From NCBI GenBank assembly GCA_029582165.1, contig CM055870.1:17486332-17550331 (forward strand): DNA of 64,000 nt, given 5' to 3'. The translations under genes and the position numbers were made by a program. Source of the stretch: Portulaca oleracea. Its lineage: Eukaryota > Streptophyta > Magnoliopsida > Caryophyllales > Portulacaceae. The notes beneath the pieces were generated by a model, which was not told the origin of the DNA, searched no databases, and was given only the letters and a program-made list of their open reading frames with translations. Position 1 is the first letter of the stretch; each line of letters begins with the position of its first letter. This document shows, one piece after another, positions 46,003-57,240 of this stretch.

Positions 46003-47973
46003 CTAAAAACAAAGAAAAGAACTAGAAAGAGAAACTAAAAATCCTAACTCACTTTCGCAGGAATCGCGGATGCATTTAGCATATGCATCAAGCCCTTTGA
46101 ACCCCCCGGCAGCCCGGGTGGACGAGGTAGATCTCGTGAGGGGTTATAGCAACTATACCCACAAAAGCCATAGAAAAAGGAAAGAGGGAAAGTGAAAAAC
46201 AAAACAAGTTTAAAAGAAAAGAAAAAGAGAACTGCTCGTTTCAATGAATCAAGTTGTTTCAATTAAGAAAACGGTATTAATCCTCCAAAAGGAACCGTTA
46301 TGAGCATCTCACAACACCTAACCCAAACAACTGTCAATCTTAGAAATTTTTGATCCCTTACACCTCATGTAGAGTTTAATCCCATTTGAAAGAGTTTTAG
46401 ACAGTTCTAATCGATCCCCGACGACCCAAAAGACTCACACCCGAGCTTACAAAACAGCGAAACGAACAAAGGAAAGGAAAGAGTTGCCCCTCCCCGCATT
46501 TGGTCGCCCTTGGCTTGGTGAGGACCGCAGGTGATGCAAGGAAGAGCCCCTCACTTTATTAACACTTCAAACTTTTTCTTCTTTTTAATGTCGGTATTAG
46601 CCTTATTTTCGGGAATTGGACGGCCCATATAAGGGGTATACCCTCCCAACACGGTCTTTTCCATTCGCCTCTCCGTCGCAAAGCGATATAGGAGGAGGGT
46701 TAAGGGGCATCCGTGCCGTACCACTGATACCGGGCCCGTGTAGGTTGGCTAAGTGTATGGTGGTTGATGTCGTAAAGCCGACACGCCCCTCTTATTCAAA
46801 TTATTTAATTTTGCTGCTATTTTCTTACTTTTGCTTTGGCTTTTGCTTTTTTTTCTCTTTTTTTTTCTTTCTTTTTCTTTTTGGAAAACAAGCTCGGATA
46901 TGAACCCCTAGAATCTCCCAGTTTCAACTAGAACATAAAAGAAGGAATGGGATCTCACTAGACACTTGATGAAAAGAATCTAATTAAGGTAAGTCATGAC
47001 AATCGCCCAAGTTAGGGTCGAAAATGCTCAAACCGGTTTCTTTCAAAGAAGATTAAGAACGGCTTCCTGATTTCAACAACGAAATCCAAGAAACAAAGCA
47101 AAAACAAAAACAAAACGAAAAACGAAAACTTTCAAGGTTTTTCACTCCCTTTTTTTCTCTTTTTCACACAAAATTTTTAAATTTTTCGACACAAACTACG
47201 AAAAACGAAAACAAAGACTCAAAACTGGGTGATCTACCCATGACAAATGGAAGTATCACCCCCCACTCCCACACAAAACTCCACAATGTCCCCATTGTGA
47301 GAAGAAGGGTGTCACAAATAAGGTAGAAAACCTAAAAACACACAACAAACACATTACAAACAATAATTGGTGGCGACCCGAGCCCACACGGCTCCAACAA
47401 CAATAGTTTCCCAACATTCACACTCACGGGGTTCGCCACCCAAAAAGAAAATCAAGCATACCTCATGGATCAACAATATATTCACAATGAGAAGGATGGT
47501 TAAAGGATGATACCTGAGGATCGCCAAGTAAACGCGCATCCCAGCACACGATCCACGAACGTAACACCAGAAAAAGAAACTTCAAATATTCAAACATGTA
47601 CATGATCACTGACTAACCTCAACCCCGAATCTCACTATATGAGGTGGGAATCAAGGGTGAAATGCCTCGCCACTGCCCGGGAACAGCACACAACCCCTCG
47701 CGCATGTATATCTCAAAATTGAAAACACACATCTAATGCAAAATAAAAGAGGGGAGTGTGGAATGCTCACAATCACTGCTCATTACCTCCCGGAGGAAGG
47801 TACGGATAGTAGGGGAAGTAAGTTGGGTAATACTGGTTGATATAGTCGGGCGGTGCTGGCGAATGGTCGGCTATAGCATAGTGATAGTATCCCCAATCCC
47901 TCCAATATTGATTTTGCTGATGGAAGTACTCGTCATAGCGCTGAAAATATCCTTCGTGCCGTTCGAGAGTTGA
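46003..47973 (-). other. untranslated region between env-like ORF and polypurine tract
   Basis: About 2 kb with no recognised coding sequence. A second polypurine-tract-like module lies at 47,257-47,300. Confidence 0.6.
47257..47300 (-). repeat. internal polypurine-tract-like module
   Basis: The minus strand reads CACAATGGGGACATTGTGG, then TTTTGTGTGGGAGTGGGGGG. It matches the module at 50,357-50,402 and the tract beside the LTR. Confidence 0.7.
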
Positions 47974-49261
47974 TTACTGCACACGAAGGAGTTCCTGTTG
48001 ACTCTCCATCAAGTTGTGCGTACTTTGTAGCAAAGTTCGCTGTTCGCGGAGGTCAACACTCAATTGGTCCAATCGGCTTGCTAAGTGCCCCATCGTAATC
48101 TCTTGGGAATTACTACCACTAGCCTCACCCTGGGTTGCCGGCTCCCCCTCTTCTTCCACATTTTCGCGCACAAATGGGTCATCGGGACCCCCAACTCGAC
48201 GGGTGCTCCATGGATTTTCGCCACACGACCAGTTGTGTTGATTGGTCACATCCAACCAACGTGCGGCTCGCTCATGGTCCAAATGAATGGAAGTTGCATA
48301 TTTATCCGAGTCGTGCTTGTAGATATGCTTTGTGTTGTGGCGCTCAAGGATACCCATGCGTTGCAACCGAATACCGTCGATGGGGTCGGGAAAATATCTC
48401 GGGGTGAACTTGCGGATATATCCTCCAAAATGTTGCTTCATCAAAAAGTGGCAAATAATATGCCCCATTCCAATTGTAGAGGTAAGGTGCTTAGAGGTAA
48501 TGTCTTTTAAGCAATGCAAAATGCAAGACCCCGTGTTCACCCGCTTCCCTTGGAGGGTGTTAAAGATGACAAACAAATCGTCCCTCCGCACATTCGCCCT
48601 CCCATCATCTCTTCCGAAGACCGAACTTGAGACTACGCGATGAAAGATTCGAATCGCCAAGTTGCACAAGTCACGAGACTTGGAATTTCTGGTCAAGAAG
48701 GAGCAATCCTCTAGAGCATTTGACTTTTGGTGCTTCCGACGCCAACAAGTAAGACTCTTCATAGCGGTTTGTTCATCAAAGTGTACGCTCTCCTCATGAT
48801 AAAGCCCATTCGCCGGTAACCCAAGTGCTTGAAAAAACTCTTGCACCGTGCAAGTTTTCTCCTTGTTGTCCACTCTATAACGGAACTTAGCGTGGCATGT
48901 ATCAACATCCTCAACTTGGAAAGAACTGAGGAACTCAAGAATCGGTTGATCGTAAAGAGATTCGTCAATCTTGATGAAAGATTCCCAGCTCAAGGTCCTT
49001 ATGATAAAATCAAAACTGGGGCCACAATACACCCTCTTCACTGTGGCTTCATCATATATATCCGGAGCACAAAGTTTCCGGTGTTGATAAAGCTCATACT
49101 TCTCTCGATGATGCTCATCCTCACCAAGTCGCAATTCGGTCACCAAGAAGCGTGGGCGGTTGGGCCTTGTAACGATCTTTATCCACCGCCGCCGATGAAG
49201 ACTCGGGCGGTGGTGAAGGTGTACCTTCCTCATCGGTGCGGGCTCTCTTAGATCGAACCAT
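47974..49261 (-). pseudogene. env-like (third) ORF of the Athila-like element, N-terminal frameshift
   Basis: The probable true start is ATG at 49,261, reading MVRSKRARTDEEGTPSPPPE, a basic, Pro/Ser-rich N-terminus. The frame must shift near 49,170 to enter the long 419-codon frame (RPRFLVTELRLGEDEHHREK). The core has WESFIKIDESLYDQPILEFL, then FRYRVDNKEKTCTVQEFFQA and LGLPANGLY, the pattern conserved in downstream ORFs of Athila-type elements. The C-terminus is acidic, then coiled-coil-like (LASRLDQLSVDLREQRTLL). I see no signal peptide or membrane segment, so an envelope role is doubtful. Function unknown. Confidence 0.8.
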
Positions 49262-49747
49262 TGTGAATTTCAAAACAACACTAGCAACTCAAGAATCTCC
49301 AAATAGCAACCAATACACACAACACTCAAGCCCTAAGTCTGAGAAACAATTCACAAGCAACACCCAACTTAACTTTGAAATTGAACTTTAAAGCACCAAT
49401 TGAATGTTACCTCCCAAATAGCACTAAAGGAAAATGTGGTTGAATTCTCAAGAGCTAAACCACCCCTTTCTAGAAGCCACCCAATCTTGAAGCACGAAAC
49501 CACCACTACACCACCCGCACATCACAGATGCACCACAGCAGCCCAGAAGTGTTGGGATTTCGCTTGTTGACAGCACACAACAGCAGCAGCACAATTAGGG
49601 CACAAAATCCGACCAAGATCTGGAAGAAATCAAAGCAAATAACAAAGATTCAAGAGTTAGGGTTGAATGCTAGGGTTTGGGGAAGTAAGGGAGAGAAATG
49701 AGAGAGAAACGAATGGGAAAAACTAAGAAAAAGTGAGAGAACAACGC

Positions 49748-49755
49748 ATAAATAA
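49748..49755 (-). promoter_or_regulatory. TATA-like box upstream of the env-like ORF
   Basis: Minus-strand TTATTTATGC, about 50 bp downstream of a palindrome array and ~490 bp before the env-like start. It is weaker than the other TATA boxes here. It could serve an internal promoter. Confidence 0.35.
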
Positions 49756-49803
49756 CCCCGACAGAAAAAGATTCTGCCAACGGCTCGCTCGAAGCCGACT
49801 TTC

Positions 49804-50164
49804 CTCGCCGCGAGCAGGATTCGATGCGAAAACAGTTCGTTCAACGATCGCCGACCGAGCAGCAGACACGCCGCTCGAGCCGTTTTCCGACGGCTGGGCG
49901 TGCCTGTCAGACTCTTTCCCTTTGGCGCTTCAGTGGACAAGCTCGACCGAGCAAAGGTGTTGCTCGCCCGAGCAGCTCTTCTGTCGTCCGCCTGCCTTGA
50001 CGCAGAACTCACTCTCAGTTTAGGCACAGTCAACTGGCTCGACCGAGCCAGGTTTTCGCTCGCCCGAGCGACGCTGCTGGAAATATTGCCTTCTCTTTCT
50101 CCTTTACTCATGAAGCTACCTCAGTGAGTGTGCTCGACCGAACCATGTTCTCGCTCGCCCGAGC
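49804..50164. repeat. internal array of GCTCG-N2-CGAGC palindromes
   Basis: Words start at 49,941 (GCTCGACCGAGC), 49,962 (GCTCGCCCGAGC), 50,037, 50,058, 50,132 (last bases off) and 50,153, plus CTCGCCGCGAG at 49,804 and GCTCGAGC at 49,873. Three pairs are exactly 21 bp apart, repeating every 96 and 95 bp. The central dinucleotide alternates strictly AC, CC, AC, CC, AC, CC on the plus strand; the LTR array shows the complementary GT/GG on that strand, so this array is inverted relative to it. Confidence 0.93.
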
Positions 50165-50356
50165 AGTGGTCCTGGCCAATACTTCAAAGAGTTAAAATTT
50201 CTCAAAAGAACTAAGTATTCTCATTTCTACCTAAAATAATTTCAAACTCTCAAACACTCAAAAACCTCCCGGGGCACCCTTAAACCTGAAACACTTAAAA
50301 TCTAACAAAAACTAACCTAAGTAAACTAACCTAAGAGAAGAAAGTCGGCATGCATG

Positions 50357-50402
50357 CCTCCCCACTCCCACACAAAAAGGCCACACTATGTCCTCATTGT
50401 GG
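50357..50402 (-). repeat. polypurine-tract-like module after pol
   Basis: Minus strand CCACAATGAGGACATAGTGTGG, then TTTTTGTGTGGGAGTGGGGAGG. It lies ~300 bp after the integrase stop, upstream of the palindrome array and env-like ORF. Sequences of this kind normally mark the 3' end of pol or the PPT in plant gypsy elements. Confidence 0.7.
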
Positions 50403-50709
50403 CAAGAAATAAAGGAAGACAAACACCCTAAAAGAATAAAAATAAAAAATCTAACAAAAAGAATGAAAAAGAATCTTCTCACCAACTAACTCCAAAGAAA
50501 AAGAAGGATAATACCTGATTAGATCTCAAATAATCATTGCATGACTTGTAAATGGAGATTGAGTATGCAAGCCATGAAATGGTGAATATATGTGAGCAAT
50601 AAATGATCCTTCCTTTTCATTAGTGCATAGTGAAGAGAAGTAAACAAAGAAACAAACAAGAAAAATGAACTAATTTACAATATATACAAGAATGTTACCT
50701 CAATGTTCT

Positions 50710-52290
50710 TCAATCAACAGATGGAACATGGAATGTTACACACTCCACATCCACCTTCTCTGGAAGCTCCAAAAAGGGTTTCAACCTGTGACCGTTAACC
50801 TTCCACACAGATGCATTAGTGGGGTCCTTGATTTCAACTACTCCCGAGGGAAACACAGTGGTCACAATGAATGGGTCGGTCCATCTAGACTTCAGTTTAC
50901 CTGCAAATAAGTGCAAACGTGAGTCATAAAGGAGGACTTTCTGCCCCGGAACGAAGGTTTTTCTGAGGATCACTTTATCATGCAAGACCTTTGATCGCTC
51001 CTTACTCAACCTCCCGTTTTCGTATGCTTCTCTCCTTAACTCCTCTAGTTCACACAGTGTCAACTTTCTAATGTCCCCAGCTGCCGACAGGCCAAGGTTC
51101 AAGGCTTTCAAAGCCCACCACGCCCTATGCTCAAGTTTTACTGGAAAATGACAAGGTTTCCCAAAGACTGCTATATACGGTGACATTCCTATGGGAGTCT
51201 TGTAAGCTGTCCTATAGGCCCATAAAGCATCGGTCAATTTGGTGGACCAATCTTTCCTATTCTTTGACACTGTCTTTTCAAGAATTTGCTTAATCTTCCT
51301 ATTGGAAACCTCAGCTTGGCCATTTGTTTGAGGGTGATAGGCGGTGGTCATTCTATGCTCAACAGAATATTTGCTAAGCAAAGCCGCAAAAGAACGATTA
51401 TTGAAGTGAGTCCCTTGGTCGCTAATGATGGCTTTAGGCACCCCAAACCTAGAGAAAATTTTTTCTCGAAGGAACCTAGTCACAAGTTTGACGTCATTTC
51501 TTTTTGACGGAATTGCTTCAACCCATTTTGACACATAGTCCACTGCTAGAAGAATATACTCATTCCCAAAAGAGGTAGGAAATGGTCCCATAAAATCAAT
51601 GCCCCTAACATCGAATACATCCACAAAGATCTCGGGTTGCAAGGGCATCATGTTTCTTCTAGAGATTTTACTCAAACTTTGACACCTAAAACAGCTCTGG
51701 GCATAGTTATGGGCGTCTCTAAAGATGGTAGGCCAATAGAATCCACTTTGTAAGACCTTATATGCTGTCTTTTTCCCACTAAAATGTCCCCCACAAGGTT
51801 GGTCGTGGCAAAACGAAAGGACATCCATGATAGACTCATCCGGAACACACCTTCTAAGAATTTGATCAGGACAATACTTAAACAGATAGGGGTCATCCCA
51901 TATGAAATTTTTGACAATGTAAAGGAACCTATCTCTATCATGCCTATTCCAATCATTAGGCATTTCTCCCGTGACTTTAAAATTAACAATGTCAGAAAAC
52001 CACGGTTCTACTCCTATGCTAAGAATACGCTCATCAGGAAAACAAGCATCTATAGGAGATTCTATCGCATGTTCAGGCGTTATCCTAGAAAGGTGGTCCG
52101 CTACTGGATTGTCAGATCCTTTCCTATCACGGATTTCACAGCCAAATTCTTGAAGTAACAACACCCACCTAACCAATCTAGGCTTGGACTCTTTTTTCTC
52201 CATCAAATAGCGAATCGCCGAATGGTCAGTAAACACAATCACTTTAGATCCTAACAAATAAGCCCGAAATTTCTCAAATGCATAAACCAC
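50710..52290 (-). pseudogene. Athila-like RNase H end and integrase
   Basis: An open frame of 526 codons continuing pol after a stop. RNase H end: [20 protein letters not shown]. Integrase: zinc finger ([20 protein letters not shown] ... CFRCQ), core with first Asp in the GIDFMGPFP region, [19 protein letters not shown], second Asp in [19 protein letters not shown], Glu in [17 protein letters not shown], then the GPY/F-like C-terminus ([19 protein letters not shown]). No chromodomain follows, consistent with Athila/Tat lineages. This part looks intact from finger to stop. Confidence 0.95.
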
Positions 52291-52644
52291 AGCTAGAAAC
52301 TCTTTCTAAGTTACCATGTAATTCAGTTGTGCTTCATTCAAAGTATGACTTGCATAGTGAATCATGACAGGTTTTTTGTCAATTCATCCTAAGACCACAC
52401 CTATAGCATAGTCGGAAGCATCACACATCAACTCAAACGGTTCCCCCCATGTGGGAGGTTTGAGAATAGGAGGCGATATCAAGGCATCTTTAAGTGTGTT
52501 AAAGGCCTTCAAACACTCATCAGAAAAATCAAAAGTCACCTCCTTGGCCAATAAAGCAGAAAGGGGCTTGGCAATCTTACTAAAGTCACGAATGAATCGA
52601 CGATAAAACCCAGCATGTCCTAAGAAGGACCTAACCTCCTTCAC
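52291..52644 (-). pseudogene. Athila-like RT thumb and RNase H, two in-frame stops
   Basis: VKEVRSFLGHAGFYRRFIRD, then ILKPPTWGEPFELMCDASDY, the RNase H start with its catalytic Asp. TGA at 52,384 (after GVVLG) and TAG at 52,306 (before [11 protein letters not shown]) interrupt a frame that otherwise continues to integrase. It is entered from RT by a frameshift in a run of seven C (minus strand, ~52,650-52,657). Confidence 0.93.
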
Positions 52645-53993
52645 ACAGGTGGGGGGGTCAAGTTCCTAACTAGGTCAATTTTCGCTTTATCCACTTCGAT
52701 TCCATCTTTTGAAATCACATGGCCCAAAACTATGCCCTTTCGTACCATAAAATGGCATTTCTCCCAGTTTAAAGTCAAGTGTTTTTCTTGGCACCGACTT
52801 AAGACTCGACTCAAATTGGACAAACAATCATCAAAGGTGGTGCCAAATACTGAGAAATCATCCATGAAAATTTCAACACAATCATCAACAAGGTCCGAGA
52901 ATATAGACACCATGCACCGCTGAAAAGTGGCGGGGGCGTTGCAAAGTCCGAAGGGCATCCTACGGAAAGCAAACCTACCAAATGGGCATGTAAAAGTCGT
53001 TTTCTCCTGATCACATGGGGCTATAGAAATCTGAGTATACCCCGAATAGCCATCTAGAAAACAAAAGAAGTCATGCCCCGCCAGTGTTTCTAACATTTGA
53101 TCCATGAAAGGTAATGGAAAATGGTCTTTTCTCGTAGCCTTATTGAGTTTTCTGTAATCTATGCACACTCTCCATCCCGATGGAATGCGGGTTGACACTA
53201 ACTCGCCCCTCTTATTCTCCACAACTGTCAACCCGGCCTTTTTAGGGACTACATATATAGGACTAACCCACTTACTGTCAGAAATCGGGTAAATGATATC
53301 ATTGTCTAACCATTTCAGAATCTCCTTCTTAACCACCTCCTTCATTTGGGGGTTGAGTCTCCTTAAAGGGTCCCTCTGGGCCACACTATCATCTTCCAAA
53401 AATATCCTATGCTGCACAATAGATGGACTAATCCCCCTGATGTCTCCAAGTGTCCATCCCAAAGCCCCTTTGTTTATCCTAAGAACCTCGACTAGTTTGT
53501 TTTCTTGGTCCTCTCCTAGGTTCGAAGCTATAATAACCGGGTAAGTCTCACTAGGGCCAAGGAAAACATACTTTAACTCAGAGGGAAGAGGTTTAAGTTC
53601 AAGGGTTTTAGAAGATGGTGGCTCAGGTTCTATTATGTCAGGCACATGCTGAGAGGAAAACAAAGATTCATAAAGCAATTCACCGTCAAACACATCAGAA
53701 TCACACAGTGAGGTTACACAGTCCGGGTCGAATCCTAACTCAACAAGATCACTCACACTAGGGGCAACATCCAGATCAGAAGGGTTACCACTCTCAAGGT
53801 CACTAATCCAATTCACAGCATTACACTCTTGCTCATCATGTCCTAATGGTGACTTCTGTAGGTCAAAAATATTCAATTCCATAGTCAAATTCCCAAAAGT
53901 CAGTTTCATTCTCCCATCTTTACAATTAATCCAAGCATTAGATGTGGCTAGAAAGGGTCTACCTAAAATGACTGGAATCTCACGAGGACTCAA
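52645..53993 (-). pseudogene. Athila-like protease end and reverse transcriptase
   Basis: It begins with SPREIPVILGRPFLATSNAW (end of protease), then a linker, then RT: RVCIDYRKLNKATRKDHFPL, FCFLDGYSGYTQISIAP, RMPFGLCNAPATFQRCM and the catalytic FMDDFSVFG (Athila-type variant of YVDD). It ends LTPPPV at the C-run frameshift. The entry from the upstream protease frame also requires a frameshift near 53,995. Confidence 0.95.
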
Positions 53994-54807
53994 CCCTAGC
54001 CGTCTCTAACACAACAAAGTCTACAGGGAAGACAAAGGTTCCAACTTGGATCAACACATCCTCAACTACTCCCCTAGGCACTCTCGTAGACCGATCAGCT
54101 AATTGGAGAACCATTCTTGTAGGTTTCAATTCCCCCAACTCCAAGGTCTCATACACATGTAAAGGTAACAAGTTGACACTTGCCCCTAAATCAAGGAGGG
54201 CTCTCTCAATCTGATTGTCTCCTATGGTAATGGAAATAGTTGGGCACCCTGGGTCTTTGTATTTCACTGGAACCTGACTAGACAAGATGGAGCTCACATT
54301 AGAGGCCAAAAAGGCCTTCTTAGGAACCTGAGTTGCTCTCTTCGTTGTACACAATTCTTTGAGGAACCTAGCGTAAGAAGGACATTGCTGAATAGCGTCC
54401 AACAAGGGAATGTTGACCTTAACTTGAGAAAAAGTCTCCCTAATCTTTTCAAGAAATTTCTGGTCCTTAGTTCCCCTCAACCTTTGAGGAAAAGGTGGGG
54501 GAGGCTTATACGCCACAGGTTGAACAGGACTGGAATCAGGAAGCACTCTAGGTGAGGTCTTAGGACTCGGGTTGTCACCTAAGTTGGTCAACCTCTCTTC
54601 CTCATACGGCTCATCCTCAACTGACACTAGCTTATCACAAGGTCCAACACTCACATGTTGTTTCCTAGGCGAGTCTGAAGGTAATTCTCGGACCTGATCG
54701 TCTACTTCCTTTGCTGATCTAAGAGTAATCACCGCATTAAGTCCCCTAACATGGTTCGGGTCACAAGAGGACGAACTAGAAGCTTTCCCCTTAGGATTCG
54801 CCTCCGG
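53994..54807 (-). pseudogene. Athila-like protease region
   Basis: ITLRSAKEVDDQV opens the typical gag-protease linker, followed by a Pro-rich stretch (PPPPFPQRLRGTKDQKF) and VNIPLLDAIQQCPSYARFLK. The protease active site is ALLDLGASVNLLPLHVYETL (the DLGAS form used by Athila elements). The frame is the same as gag; TAA at 54,808 separates them. It shifts near 53,995 before the GRPFL motif. Confidence 0.92.
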
Positions 54808-56247
54808 TTATCCAGGAAAAGTTCCCCTATCCCTATTAGACATCATAAGTTGAGCTACACTCTCATTCAATTGTTTCACCATTTTCGCCATGTCACTCAT
54901 CTTATCTTCAACCCTACTCAAACCAGACTCTAACTCTTTAAACTTCCTATCCCCCTTGTCCTCACTTTGGTATCCTGGTGGAGGTCGGGTATGGGCGATC
55001 TGGGGATGGATGGTCTGCCCTCGAGGTGCTTGATAAGCAGCCTGAGGCGGTGGTCTTGGTTGGGTTTGATGTTGGTGAGGAGGAGGTGGGTTTCCTTGGA
55101 AACTTCCTCCTTGGTGCATCGGTGGCCTCAAAACATTTTGATTATCCGACCCGTAAGACAAGAAAGGGTGTTTTGGCATCCCAGGAAATTGGTAGGGCCG
55201 GTACTGGTTAAACATAGCATTAACATTTTCCACATTGGACGACACATGTTGCAAATACAAAGGGCAATTAGCATATACATGGTCGGGTCCTTGGCACCAA
55301 GCACAAATCAAAGAGGATTGAGGGTTCGGAGACATGGGTTGCTCTAAAGAATTCACTTGTATGCAAGGTTGGGTCTTAGTAGATGCCATTTGCTGTTGGG
55401 CTAGGGTTTTTATCATATTCTCTAAAGAAGCAAACCTAGCTTCGTACCCAGTACTCTCACTCACCGCGTGAACCCCTCCCCGTGCATTGGACAACTGTGC
55501 TCCTATGGACTCATCCCTAGTGTTTCCCCATTGCATTACTCTTTCTGACATACTCTCCAAAAAATCCCAAGCTTCCTCTGCAGTTTTGTCCATAAATCCC
55601 CCTTGACACATAGACTCTAAGGTTACTCGGGTTTCCTGATCTACCCCCTCATACACTATTTGGCACAATCTCACTAGGTCAAACCCATGGTGGGGAAATT
55701 GAGACAAAAGATTCTTGAACCGCTCAAAAGCTTTCCAATAAGGCTCCCCCTTATCTTGTCTAAACTTCAAAATGGAATTTCTCATTTGAACTGCCATAGA
55801 ATTTGGGAAATACCTCTTCATAAATACCTTTAAGAAACTATCCCATGAGTTTATGGACCCCGGTTTGATACTATACATCCACCTCTTCGCTGAATCTCGC
55901 AGAGCGAAGGGCATATATTTCAACAGAACATAATCTAAAGGTACCCCTGGTGGTGTGACCATACTAAGGTACTCCTTATACTCTGCTGTCCAGATAAGCG
56001 CCAACCCCGTCCCAGTAAAAAGAGGTAGATTCTGGGTATGATACTGTCTGGGATCAAAGGTAACTCCCTGAGGTAGGGTCGGTAACACAAAACACGATGG
56101 AGGCGGGTCATAAGATGGATAGAGCTGGTCGCTCAAGGTAACCCTCGGTCCCTCCTCACCCATGTTAGGCGGGTCGACTAAAGGTCTCTCTACCCTAACC
56201 AGTCTACTAGTTTCCGGTATTCGAACCCATCCTATCGAATGACGCAC
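54808..56247 (-). pseudogene. Athila-like gag
   Basis: Retrotransposon gag domain: PLDYVLLKYMPFALRDSAKR, SWDSFLKVFMKRYFPNS, GEPYWKAFERFKNLLSQFPH. Then a zinc knuckle CX2CX4HX4C (CAWCQGPDHVYANC), a Gln/Pro-rich segment and a C-terminal coiled coil (FKELESGLSRVEDKMSDMAK). The open frame starts with GTG at 56,247; the first ATG is about 29 codons in (MGEEGPRVTLSDQ), so the initiation codon may be lost. TAA at 54,808 falls where the family usually reads through in frame to protease; the context suggests a former Gln codon. Confidence 0.93.
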
Positions 56248-56381
56248 TTTCTCCTTTTTAGTTGGTTTTTCTATTTTTTAAAATTTTTAGTGATTTTTAA
56301 ACTTGATGTTAAACAAGCAAAGTAATTAAACTATTCACACTATGCACAAACAAACCAATTCTAAACTCCCAAATAACGCCA

Positions 56382-56399
56382 TCCCCGGCAACGGCGCCA
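56382..56399 (-). promoter_or_regulatory. tRNA-Asp primer-binding site of the Athila-like element
   Basis: Minus-strand TGGCGCCGTTGCCGGGGA, one base inside the 5' LTR. It complements the 3' end of plant tRNA-Asp over 18 nt and is the hallmark site of Athila elements. Confidence 0.95.
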
Positions 56400-56400
56400 T

Positions 56401-57240
56401 TGTTCGGTTGCGTATTTTTGTGGTTTTATAAGTAAGGATGTCGAACTCGAGGATGGGTGTGAGGTTTGTCTAGGTTTTTGGCTTGTTAGAGGTTTTCAAT
56501 TGCGGAAAACATTAAAGTATGAAAATTAAGCGATTAAACTATCCCTAATCATGATACTAAACATGACCATTAAAAAGAACACAATCAAACAAGTAATTAC
56601 TACTATAAATGTAAGAAATCTAAAAGCTTATCAAACGAACATTTAATAAAACTCTAACTACCACTAAGATCAAAGCAAGCAAATAGCAATTAAATAGCAA
56701 CTAATTAATCTAAACAAGATTAGAATGTAGTCCATACCCTTGATGACTAGTCAAAATCGATCTCCATTCTTCATTCTTCATCTTCGTTTGCAACTTTCCC
56801 CGAACAAAATAGAAAGTTGTGAATTAAGTTACTAAGGACCCTCAAATCTTTACTCTAAGTAAGATTTGTGGCCCTTAATCCCCCTTTTCACTAAAAGATT
56901 GATTGTTTGTGGCTAATCTAAGAACCTTCAAATGCAAACTTCAATGAAATCTAAAGCATAAAGGAATGAAGATAAAGGAAAGCTGAAAATTACTTGAAGA
57001 AAAGTTGATTACATTCAAAATCTCAAGAACTTGGAGAACAAGGCAAGAGAAAACCCTTAGAGAGAGAAAGTAAAAGCTTAATTAAGAAATCATTAAAACC
57101 ACTAATTACAAACTAAAACTTCAGCTAATTGTCCTCTAAAATGGAATCGCAGCTAAGGCTCTTATAATGACCTAAGTTAGTTGCACAAAACGCAGCATCT
57201 CATTTCCAGCCTGTACGCAGAAAACAGAATTGGCTCGGGC
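56401..57240 (-). mobile_element. truncated 5' LTR of the Athila-like element
   Basis: It matches 44,636-45,474 of the 3' LTR at ~99% and then stops inside the first palindrome (GCTCGGGC | GAGC). About 490 bp of U3, holding the remaining palindromes, is missing. The next base belongs to the outer element's integrase, so the junction is a deletion and not an intact LTR end. Confidence 0.95.

Noticed and set aside
49650..50127. Overlapping open frames on both strands across the internal palindrome array
   Set aside because: Both arise from GC-rich dyads lacking stop codons. Neither resembles a protein, and the region lies between pol and the env-like ORF.
45450..50164. Regularly spaced short palindromes considered as a CRISPR-like array
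   Set aside because: Words are 12-14 bp and spacers are short and partly shared; the arrays lie within LTR and internal regions of an Athila-like plant retrotransposon.
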